From assembly GCA_903813345.2 (NCBI GenBank), contig CAIIXF020000008.1:9143278-9207277 (forward strand): a stretch of 64,000 nt of DNA, in the 5' to 3' direction. This DNA is from Owenia fusiformis (lineage: Eukaryota; Annelida; Polychaeta; Sabellida; Oweniidae). Positions 47,702 to 56,840 of the stretch are shown piece after piece; the stretch's first letter is position 1, and every line of letters begins with the position of its first letter. The notes under the pieces are model-generated. The model made no database searches. It was not told the DNA's origin and was given only the letters and a program-made list of their open reading frames with translations. Made by a program: the position numbers and the translations under genes.

Positions 47702-49084
47702 TTCATGCTGTACAATGACAGCATATCAAGTAATATGCATTTTCAACAAAAATGATTGAGTATATCAGAACAGTTAAACATACCGGTATTTATAATACAT
47801 GTACATATTTACATGCACATCCATGTAAACATACATGTAATTGTTAAATATACATGTACATGCAAAACATTCTTGTAACATAACAATGTAGAGGCTATAC
47901 ACAAATATCTCTTATCCAACATACATTCCTGCTCAATGTCACACCAAGAACTGTATTAATATATTACAAAAATTTAGTCCGCTATTCATCCAGGACATTT
48001 TGGCAATTTTGTGTAAATTGACAGTTCTAAACTGGTCAGGAAAGATGTAATTCTGTTCTGAATTTTTTCGCTTTAATCTCAGTGATTTTAAGACAATATT
48101 GGTGAAATTATAAGTGGAGACCTTTCTAATTGTACAATACCGTACATAAATGGAAATGTTCAAATGGAATAAAATAATAATTTACTCATCAGAAATCAGG
48201 ATAGGATATGGGTTTATCCATATTTTGTCCTTCTGGATAAAACACATATCCTATCACCCAGTAAAATATACATATACAATATGTACTATTTGTTAAAGAT
48301 TATTTAGTCTAATAATATATGTCATGAAAATACAAAATGCTATTCACAATGATTAATATACAGATCTTGATGAATAACAAATAAGATATTCTGAGTATTC
48401 TTCTATAGGGATACACGTATAATGTATTTGATGCTTAGTTTATGTTTATCAAAAATATACAACTATGAATAATTCTGAAAGACATTATGTTCACAGTTTT
48501 AGTTGAAAAACATCAAAAAATATCTTTCTCACAACTTTTGGCGAGGCGCCTGGAACCAGCTAGCAAACTGTACAATATGGAAAAATATCTCTTGAAACCC
48601 CTAATGAATTACATCGTTCTGAAAAGTAGTAATAAGATCAAATAGGCATTTTGGCTGCTCTTGACATCACTAATTGTCCAGAGCAGGACGATATAAAATG
48701 GAGTTAGTATCATCCAAGATGGTTAACAAAATTTGTTTGATATTAGTAAACCTCTGATTTTAAGTAACTTACTTTTGATACTAATGTTCCCCATTGATGA
48801 AACTAATCCAGAGGAGATTTACAATGTTTTCATTCCTCGTTTGAGTTCACTGCCACAAAGTGTAAGTTACCTATATTTGACTTAGTTCAGATCAGCTGGT
48901 CCAACCTTCATGTTCATTATCTTACTATTAAAAGGACTAAATACATTTGATTATTGAGGTTAGTTTTCATCTCATAAAGGAGAAAAGTGCATTAACAATA
49001 ATTGGAATGAGTTACAGTATTGATATTCTGTTAAATATCATGGTCATCATAAAAAATGAAAATCCTGAAAAATAACTATGCACT
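47702..49084. other. non-coding, 3' flank of the TSP1 gene
   Basis: Contains ACATGTACAT-rich sequence (47795-47870) and hairpin 5. The 3' UTR of the minus-strand gene should lie just below 49085; I could not fix a poly(A) signal with confidence. Confidence 0.4.
48200..48255. repeat. short palindrome (hairpin) 5
   Basis: GATAGGATATGGGTTTATCC pairs with GGATAAAACACATATCCTAT plus C, with two mismatches. Loop ATATTTTGTCCTTCT. Arm and loop are related to hairpin 4, three kilobases upstream. Confidence 0.85.
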
Positions 49085-49887
49085 TTAGTAGTTATCAAAT
49101 CGACACGTTCCATCACCCTGAACTGGTTCACCTGCACAACTATTAGGTCCCAGTTTGTCACATGTTCTATTTCTGTATGATGTCTGCCCGATACATACCC
49201 AACAACCCCATGGCATCCAGTTGGACTCACCCAAACATGGGGTATAACATGGCTTCTCTACATATTTCACTTGGTCATAACTAAAGTTATATCTACGATG
49301 GGAAACTCCAACCCCACATTTACTTGAACAGTTTGACCAATCACCAATCCAAGCAGTTTCCTCCACACAGGGTTCGATGTTACAGCAGGTTGTTTCAGAA
49401 TCTACCCCTGAGCAGAGGTATGGAGGGTCCTCACAGGTTCGTGACCTTGACTTCAGCCCTGAGCCACATGACTTGGAGCATGGTGTCCAGGCTTCCCATG
49501 AACTGTATTTGGGTTTATTTGGTTCAGGTTCTGGGAATGCTTCCTCATCGTCATCCTCTTGAGCTTCGCAAAGTTGTGTGTTGCACTCCCTACTCTCGGG
49601 TTTGTCAGCATAAAAGTCATCACATGTGAAACCATCCTTGCAGTATTGGAATTTGAACTGGGTGCCAGTTCCACATGAGACACTACAAGGGGTCCAAGCG
49701 CTCCAAGCGTACTCTGAACCAGCTTGGAGAAGACAGTCTTTCATCTTGCAGAATCTTGAATTTGAACTAGTGCCTGCACAATAGCCAGGGGCCTGGCAAG
49801 ACCTTGTTCTATACTGCACTCCTCTGTCACAAGTGTGTGAGCAACTACCATAATCACTCCAAGCATTCCAACCACTAGTCTCACTCC
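49085..49887 (-). CDS. TSP1-repeat type II membrane protein, last coding exon (extracellular part)
   Basis: This exon encodes residues 135-401 and the stop codon. It holds five thrombospondin type-1-like modules: residues 141-186 (WNAWSDYGSCSHTC), 196-241 (WSAWTPCSVSC), 265-308 (WEAWTPCSKSC), 314-352 (WIGDWSNCSSKC) and 358-396 (WMPWGCWVC). An acidic linker, 242-258, separates modules two and three. Modules one to three have the full Cys pattern. Module four lacks the usual middle Cys and carries an NFS glycosylation site; module five is short and atypical. The acceptor is TTTGATTTCAG at 49888. The exon starts with two bases that complete the Gly codon left by the upstream exon, so the phase agrees. 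TSP1 modules bind glycosaminoglycans and matrix or receptor proteins; a cell-surface adhesion or guidance role is inference. Confidence 0.9.
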
Positions 49888-50005
49888 CTGAAATCAAATT
49901 AAAATATTGATAACCTGGCACAATCAATGCAAACCTTACATGGTCAATTACTGTTTGACACTGATTTCTAATGATTTAAAAAGGCAACAAAGACAAAAAT
50001 TGAGT

Positions 50006-50061
50006 GGATATCGCCCATCTCCACGAGTGAGTGCAGCGAATGAGGGGAGATCGGGGATATC
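50006..50061. repeat. short imperfect palindrome (hairpin) 6, in the TSP1 gene intron
   Basis: GGATATCGCCCATCTCC pairs with GGAGATCGGGGATATC with mismatches. The loop ACGAGTGAGTGCAGCGAATG is purine-rich. It lies in the 472-bp intron between the two coding exons. Confidence 0.75.
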
Positions 50062-50359
50062 TAAGAGTGGATAAAAGTGATAGCCCGAGATAATCATAGG
50101 ATATCATATTCATCCTATGGTCGCTGTTTTTGTATGGTCGCTGTTTTTAATTTGACCTAGAAGTTGTTGTTTTCTTATTCCCTCCTAATTTTTTTTATTT
50201 TATTGCATGAAAAATCCAATGGATACTATTTTCAAGACGTCATATGAGTTGGATACAATTTTAGTGACACATACCAAAATAATCTTGTGTCGTTTTCCCA
50301 ATATGTAACTACAGCAGTATCCAATGAATAAAATATTTTATATGAATAACAAACTGCAC

Positions 50360-50762
50360 CTTTAGACTTATGGTCCCGTGAGAGGACCACTGCTATGACG
50401 ACAACAGCCATTATACCAAATATCACACAACCCACAAGTTTGACTCGTGTGCGCTGTGAGAGTGATGGCCCCATCTTCTGGCGATTTCTCTCTCTATGTA
50501 CACGATCTCGCTCTATTTCTGCCATAAGTGGAGAAGGCAGGGGTGGCGGGACACTAGGAGTGGCAATGATGTAAGCATTACTTTGCTGAAGATACTCTGA
50601 AGGGGGGCCATCTTTGTAGATACTGTCATAGGATGGAGGTTGAGAGGGTCTCTGTTCAGCAGAAGTTTCTTGAGTTACAGACAACGTAACAGCATCTGTA
50701 TTAGCATCACTATTGTTTTCTTCTGCTGGTTGCCTAGCAGCTCCTCCTGTTTCTGTTGCCAT
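50360..50762 (-). CDS. TSP1-repeat type II membrane protein, first coding exon (cytoplasmic tail and membrane helix)
   Basis: This exon encodes residues 1-134 plus one base. The chosen ATG at 50762 has A at -3 and G at +4. The N-terminal half is acidic and Ser/Thr-rich, with PPSY at 42-45 (a PPxY motif of the kind WW domains bind), SEYL at 55-58 and a proline stretch VPPPLPSP at 71-78. A basic segment (EIERDRVHRERNRQK) precedes a single hydrophobic helix at about 109-127. There is no cleavable signal before it, and the positive charge lies on the N-terminal side, so a type II topology follows. The donor AAAG followed by GTGCAG at 50359 gives a 472-bp phase-1 intron. An acceptor TGTTTCCAG at 50835 suggests the exon begins at 50834 after a 5' UTR exon. 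The frame is open from that acceptor, so an N-terminal extension cannot be excluded. Confidence 0.85.
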
Positions 50763-50862
50763 AGTAATAATTTTCTGTTTCAATCTTGTAATGAGTATTT
50801 TGCTTTCTTTTGTGTCGATCAATGATGACACGACCTGGAAACACATTATCATTGTTATCTTA

Positions 50863-51552
50863 TAATTTCAGCATAGCGGACTTTATGTATATTATATAAG
50901 AGTTTGAATTTCAAAACAGTTGGCAACAGCAGGAAACAGTGAACGCAGGTTTACAGCACATGTGTGACCCATGTTCTACTTTTCCATCTTCAACAACAAC
51001 ACAATCTTCATCCTACTATCGTTCCAAGTCCCTTCAGATTTGAGATATTGGGTCAAAGAGTTTCCCAGATTGAGGCAATAGATTTTTCCAGAAGAAAGAG
51101 TGATTACCTATTAGTCTCTGAGTCACTTAAGAATCATATAGTAAGTTCAGAATTTTACACATGTTATCTATTGCACCCGGGCTAGACTTGAGCTACCATT
51201 GACCTTAGACTATATCCTCTAGTCTGAAATTTTTTTGAAATTTGGAATGAAAATATTCAGACTATAGCCCACACATGTTAAAATTTGGGATTGAAAATTT
51301 ATTTGTTCATAGGATCCTAGGAAGTGCCATTCAAAATGGCCGACTGGGTAAATTATTTTGCATATTTGTTACTTCTAGCTTTATTTCCATTTGACAATAT
51401 GCTGTGTTACTTTTTACAGCATGTTTAATTGTACCTTACTACTTAATTGAATTGTTATAAATTATGCTTATTTTTGGGAAGTGAAGTTTCCTAAAATTGA
51501 TAATAGTTTGCAGGAAATTTCCTGTTTTTTCCCACAGGAGGGACATAATGAT
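50863..51552. other. 5' flank of the TSP1 gene, no exon recognised
   Basis: Presumed intron or upstream region of the minus-strand gene. No 5' UTR exon could be fixed. The plus ORF at 50964-51185 is not supported. Confidence 0.35.
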
Positions 51553-51587
51553 CAATAGACTGAATTCTCAGGAAATTCAGTCTATTG
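51553..51587. repeat. short palindrome (hairpin) 7
   Basis: CAATAGACTGAATT and AATTCAGTCTATTG are exact inverted copies around the 7-nt loop CTCAGGA. Confidence 0.9.
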
Positions 51588-51598
51588 GATATAGACTA

Positions 51599-52430
51599 GA
51601 ATTTTTTTCATGGCCTGACTTCGTCGCTAACATACTAAATATAAGAGTTAGCTGACGTTTGGGAGTCTGACTTACCTTCTAAAGGTTAGAACCCGAATCT
51701 TAATGAAACCATATCACCTTTGTTGCGTCGATGATGATGCATAAACACAGCATTTGATAGAAATTAGTGTACATGTAAATGCTTTTCCGACTTTTTCATT
51801 TTTCATCAATGTTGACTTCCGGGAAGGCGTTGTAGTTATCACGAAATAACGCATTGACCCTTGAACTTTACTTTGTTGATGTGTCAACCAAGCATGTCTG
51901 CTGTGAAAATTAAAAGAATATTAAGCAATGTTCTATATCCGCCAAGCTAAGTGAAGTAGCCAATATTTAAAATTACCAATTTCAAGTGAAGTACGCAACG
52001 AACGAAACTACGTGATCTACACTCCCACTATTGGTCTGAACGAAATGCTACGTAGAAATATGAGCCGTCTGCTGTATTAGTCGATTAATAGAGTAAGACC
52101 TGTTGGTGATGCTTTATAATTTAGACCAAAACATTGAAGAACAAACGAACCTGTAAATCGTGAAAACAACGAACAAATATTCAGTTTTCACATATGTTCG
52201 GTAATTTTTCGTATTGAAACTTCCGAAACTTACAAGGAAAGCATTCATTTTCACGGTCCATGATTTACCTCTTGGATGTTGTGGCAAATGCTCCATGGTT
52301 GACGGAACAAAGGTGATATGGTTTCATAAGATTCGGGTTCTAACCTTTAGAAGGTAAGTCAGACTCCCAAACGTCAGCTAACTCTTACATTTAGCATGTT
52401 AGCGACGAACTCAGGCCATGAAAACAATTC
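51599..52430. mobile_element. 832-bp TIR element at a TA site (Tc1/mariner-type MITE)
   Basis: The ends GAATTTTTTTCATGGCCTGA and its inverted partner ending GGCCATGAAAACAATTC open TIRs of about 120 bp. These continue through GTCGCTAAC, AAGAGTTAGCTGACGTTTGG, CTTACCTTCTAAAGGTTAGA and GGTGATATGGTTTCA. TA lies outside each end (51597-51598 and 52431-52432). There is no transposase. The minus-strand ORF at 52114-52296 is internal and unsupported. TA-only duplication is weak evidence by itself; the long TIRs carry the call. Confidence 0.8.
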
Positions 52431-53007
52431 TACCATTGACCTGTTTCCAGGTAGTCCAACAACATTAGACCTAGCCTGGGCCTCGTTTCTTATCTGACAT
52501 GTCTTATGGCCCCTGCTAGGTCTAACCTCCATGACCATTTTGCCCTTGATGTGTTAAATTTAGTCGTTCAGCAGGTTCCGACATGCGGAACTAATTAAAC
52601 TCCGAAAACATGGTAATATTACATAAAGAATGTGATTCAAGCATGCATACATACCTTATAAATACATACACACCATCCCGTACCCCCCTTAGACCATATT
52701 GATGCATAATTACGAAAATATTGGAGACAGGTTTGGAATTTTACGAAAATATCGGTCAACTCCGGTAACATCGAAATTGCAAATCGTATCAGGAATTAAC
52801 CGTCATTGCGACACTGCATCAACGAACAGTAGGTTTGCAATTAATAACTATTTTGTGTGTATACAAGCGCTATATAAATCAATCAAAGATACCTGCTATC
52901 CTCAAAAATAGTTATTTTATCCCGAGTAATCGCGTGATAATTATCAATCTATTTGACAACAATTTCGTTTCAATAGTTTACATTTTAACCCGGGACGAAC
53001 AGACACA

Positions 53008-53042
53008 ATGGCGGACATGCGGAAATGTCATTTTAGAGATTG
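53008..53042 (+). other. candidate first coding exon (MADMRKCHFRDW)
   Basis: The sequence ACACAATGGCGGACATGCGG gives an ATG in good context (A at -3, G at +4) within a YY1-like ATGGCGGAC motif. It reads MADMRKCHFRD plus two bases to a consensus donor, GATTG followed by GTAAGTTT. Upstream DNA is relatively CpG-rich (CCCGGGACG). No following exon was found: joining to the 56596 acceptor would create an immediate stop. It may be the start of an unseen gene, or a lone promoter-like patch. Confidence 0.3.
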
Positions 53043-53198
53043 GTAAGTTTAACCTCATTTTACTTGTATAAATGACCATTTAATACAATAATATTGTGTT
53101 TAATCGCTTGATGTTATGTGTTTTTATATTGTTGTCAAGTATCAGTTGCATGTTATCGCGGAAAAATGGTTTCGGTGGATCCAAAACTTGCATCAATG

Positions 53199-54153
53199 CA
53201 CAGTCAGAGAGAATGTTTCTGGCGAAATTCTGGGACTTCAAATACTTTTAAGTTGGGAAACCGGAAGTGCTTACCTTTTTTAATTCCCGAATCTCTCCGA
53301 AATTAGCTCATCTTGGTGACTGTAAATTGCACAGCTGTATTCAATGGAGTCTTGTCATATTCGATCAGCCTCAAGTTTAAAGTGTATATTTTATTTTTAA
53401 CGTGATTTCATCGTTTTTTGTCGACTGGTAACAATCCGCGGGGCTAATGGCAAGATGGATGACTTTTGACCTGACCTTGACCGATGGTGATCACGTCATC
53501 AATATTACCAAGATGGCGGTTTCAAAATTTTCTAAAATCGCTTCAAATAATATTATGTTAATTCCTAGCGAGTAAAGATATCTCTTAGTTTGCTATTTCA
53601 CAATAAGATAACAAAATGTGTAAGGAATTCGTATTTATCAATTAAAACATCACATCGACAATGGTATTCGTAAACTAGACGATGAAGATAACGACCTCGA
53701 AAAAAAACAAAAGAGCGAGTACGGGATTCGAACCCGGGCCTCCAGCGTGCTAAGCGAGGATTCTCCCCCTAGACCACCGATATGTTACATATAGTATTGG
53801 GATTTAAACGCTACTTATTTTGAATGCTATGATTCGGAAGTGACGTCACGTTCTTCACGTTTTGTTTGAGAGCGAGAACGAGACGTGACAGAAGCCCGGC
53901 TTTTTTGTCAGTCGACCTGTTCAAAGTACATTTAGTTATAATTATCGCTTTCCAGAACAATTTAGGAAACAATATTTTCTATCTACGTCGATTACAAAGC
54001 ATCTAAGGTACGTAAATTTATATGAACAACTGAGTCAATAGGGATAAATAGCCCAACGAGAGTCGGCGGTCTTAAAAAATACTTGGATCTGGATGCCAGT
54101 CCTGGTATAAATATAGTTCCAGGGCAATTCGAAGAACGTATTAGATGTCCGTG
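53199..54153 (-). mobile_element. hAT-like non-autonomous element, 8-bp TSD CATCAATG
   Basis: This 955-bp insert reads CACAGTCAGAGAGAATG at the left and ATTAGATGTCCGTG at the right. CATCAATG flanks both sides exactly (53191-53198 and 54154-54161). It is the inverted relative of the unit at 39632-40580, including the internal tRNA-like module (here 53713-53778). The ends give short TIRs of the type CACRGNCA. Single-unit structure, with no nested insert. No coding capacity. Confidence 0.9.
53713..53778 (-). other. tRNA-Ala(AGC)-like Pol III module, second copy
   Basis: Read on the minus strand: GGTGGTCTAGGGGGAGAATC, CTTAGCACG, GGTTCGAATCC and CTCGCTCTTTTG. It differs from the 40-kb copy at only a few positions. 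The A and B boxes are kept and the T-run terminator is shorter. The acceptor stem again cannot pair. Confidence 0.7.
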
Positions 54154-54178
54154 CATCAATGGAAAGAATAGTAAGGAG

Positions 54179-54242
54179 GTTAAACTCAATAATGGCCCCA
54201 AGAAAATTCTTAATAATAAATAACGCCGTTATTGAGTTTAAC
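54179..54242. repeat. short palindrome (hairpin) 8
   Basis: GTTAAACTCAATAATGGC pairs with GCCGTTATTGAGTTTAAC with one G-T mismatch; loop of 28 nt. It lies 18 bp beyond the duplication of the hAT-like element. Confidence 0.85.
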
Positions 54243-54504
54243 GACGTTGAACTAGTTTCCAGGTTGACTAAAAATAAATAAAAATAAAATTTGTAATTCT
54301 ACCGCCAAATCGTGTACTCTGATTTCCTAGACAATTGCTAAACGTAGTGAGTATGTTTGAGTTAATTTTTGGCCATCACTGATACCTTAAAAGGACCGAT
54401 ATAGTAAAATAAAGTGAGATATCTCACCTGTTGTAAACTTACCTGTCCTGTTTAGTAATTGGCGAAATGCACCCTGGGATACCTGCGATAAACAGGAAGT
54501 AAAT

Positions 54505-54665
54505 AATATCACGTGACATTACAAATACGGAAGTGAAGTTCGCAACAAGTTTGGAATGTATGTATCGTCCATTTGTGTTGATTTACTGGGGATTGAAGGA
54601 CTTAAACGGTCTTAACATCAAACATTCTAAGTTATAGTTTGGTTCTACCATGTCCATTAGTATTT
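54505..54665 (+). promoter_or_regulatory. putative promoter and 5' UTR exon of the MINPP1-like gene
   Basis: TCACGTGA (54509-54516, E-box of the USF/MiT type) is followed 12 bp later by an ETS-like CGGAAGTG (54528-54535). At 54665 a consensus donor, ATTTGTAAGTATG, could end a leader exon. The next acceptor on this strand that suits is CGCTACAG at 56595, just before the MINPP1-like start. Promoter role and exon joining are inferred from position and motifs. Confidence 0.3.
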
Positions 54666-54804
54666 GTAAGTATGAATTACCATGTTTGATTGACTAATAG
54701 GCCTAGTATCAACACAGAGTTTTTATTGAGTCAAGGCTTGCTCTATTGACTTCTTTTTCCTTCTAGACGAATTCCTGTGTATCAACCATAGGCCCAGGTT
54801 AAGA

Positions 54805-54859
54805 ACTGTAGTAATCCATACATAATAATTCATGAATTATATGTATTGATTACTACAGT
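54805..54859. repeat. short palindrome (hairpin) 9, 55-bp near-perfect dyad
   Basis: ACTGTAGTAAT and ATTACTACAGT enclose ATACATA/ATGTAT and a central AATTCATGAATT, so there is essentially no loop. It resembles a strong dyad operator or a tiny inverted insertion. Confidence 0.85.
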
Positions 54860-56595
54860 ACTACCCTATGGTATCAGCACTATTTTATGGGCAAATATTT
54901 CAATGGGACATTTATTTATTCATGTATTTTTTTTTGATTTTTTTTGATTTTTGAAAATTATAAAGGCACGAACTTGTAGTCAATGTTTCTTTTGAAAGTT
55001 AGATCTATTGCTATATAATTTACCAGGATTGGAAACAGGAATTCAAAAAATAAAGTGACCTGTTTTATTTCACTTTTCTTGCCTATTAGCTCATCTTTGT
55101 GACTTGCACACCTATATTAACAAGAGTCGTATAGTATCCTTTCACTCAAAATGATAACTGTATAGTCGGAGACATTAATAAACCTCAACCATCAAAAGTT
55201 GTCTAAATGAGCTAAATTCTAAGTTTCATGTCTCAAACTCTCCCAAGCGGGAGAAAAATAATTCCCGTTCACTCTAAGTAGCACAATAAATGAATCCAAA
55301 GCTTCATACATGTACCTGCAAATGGTAAGTATCTATTAGCCTCATTTGACTGTTTCTTGTCGACTGGTAAGATCCAGTCAGAGTTTTGGCAATGGATGAC
55401 GTTTTCAGAATTATGTACATCAGTCTATACGATGTCCAATCAAATAGCATGATATGATCACCTGATCAATCACAAGCACATGTTTTCCAAGAGTTAACCA
55501 ATGATGCCTGTTTATAAAGAGGTGATCACGTGACCTCCTGGGCTCTCCTGCCAAAGCTGCTTGTTTCTAATCCTGGTTAAATTATATGGCAGTAAGTTTT
55601 GAAAGACATGTTGACTCAAGTCTGTGGATAAAGGGTTCTTATTCATCATCATTTATCATTCATTCAAATGGAAAGTCCAATTTAAGCTGATGATATACAC
55701 CACGTAATTGAAAGTTAAAATCCCTTATTGGAGTCTCTAGCCAATAGACATCATGGCATGTTTAATGCTGTGTACTAGGAAAAAGTTTGAGTTTGAAAAT
55801 AAAAGAAACGACTAGAAAATGGCTGATATTCAAGCCATTTGGATAACAACATCGAAAATGTTGATGTCTGTTCTGGGTATGAATCAAAATAGCAATCCGA
55901 AAGATTTGAACTAGTGTTGATCAATTCTTGTACTACTTGAAAGAATACAGGGGTGGATCTGGGAACCAACAAGGGGGGGGGGGCTAAATTTCAGGTCCGA
56001 GAAAAAATTTTGGGCCCAAATTTTGAGGCTCATTTTCTTGAAAATTTGGCCTGAAATTAAAAAATAAGGCCTTAAAAGGCCCAGTAATGATCAAAAGCCC
56101 TACTTTTTGGGGCATTAAGGCCTAAGGGTCACAAATCTTGCCATGTACATTAAATGCTTTGTCTGTTCATACTCTCATATACAGATTTTTAAAAAATTAT
56201 TCTTATTTGTATCTTATAACTATTCTTCATGGCAACAGCAAGTTGTACTCATGGCGATCCTATTAGTATAGAATAACACCCCCATTCCTAAATTCAGGTA
56301 TTAAAACTGCTTTGTATGACACATGATTTATCTATATATATTATTCATTTAGCAATAACATATTTTCATTACTTTTTCAGAATATGCAATTGGCGAATAT
56401 CATATATGATTGAGAATGATATTTTGAAATCAACACTCTGAAGTACATTTACAATATAAACAGTGATATATTGAACAGGATGGCTATTTACAAGTGATTA
56501 TAAATAGAGTGGCTACGTGAATAGTCAGTCCTTGTAACTATATCAGTGATGAATCAAAAACCAAACATTATGTACTTGATACATTATCGCTACAG
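54860..56595. other. non-coding, presumed 5' intron of the MINPP1-like gene
   Basis: No exon recognised. Includes an 11-base G run (55973-55983) within GGGCCCAAATTTTGAGG / GGCCTGAAATT-type sequence, which may be a repeat fragment. Confidence 0.4.
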
Positions 56596-56635
56596 AACTA
56601 ATGCTCTTAGCTAACATTGGAGAAAAGTATTAGTG

Positions 56636-56840
56636 ATGGAGCAGATATATGCTGCATCAACCATTTTATCATGTCTTGTCTTCATCTTACAAACACTGTA
56701 TACAACAATATCCAGTAACAATAGTGACCAAAAGTGTCATTACCATGGCAACGAAAGTGCATACAGACTTTATAGTACAAGAACAGTTTATGGTGTCATT
56801 CATAATGAATCTGCAGATCTGAAAGATGACCCACCTCAAG
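56636..56840 (+). CDS. MINPP1: MINPP1-like histidine acid phosphatase, exon 1
   Basis: This exon encodes residues 1-68 plus one base. Residues 7-25 form a hydrophobic segment (ASTILSCLVFILQTL) that serves as signal peptide or anchor, as expected for the ER-lumenal or secreted phosphatase that removes phosphates from inositol polyphosphates, including InsP6 and InsP5. Two N-glycosylation sites (NNS and NES) and the segment YSTRTVYG follow. The last resembles the conserved region shortly before the catalytic motif in MINPP1 proteins. A leader acceptor at 56595 is close by. An upstream ATG (56600) opens a ten-codon uORF that ends before the main start. Donor CTCAAG followed by GTAAAT at 56841; phase 1. 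The gene assignment rests mainly on exon 2. Confidence 0.75.

Noticed and set aside
49324-49683. ORFs in other frames across the TSP1 exon
   Set aside because: Shadows of the cysteine-rich coding sequence.
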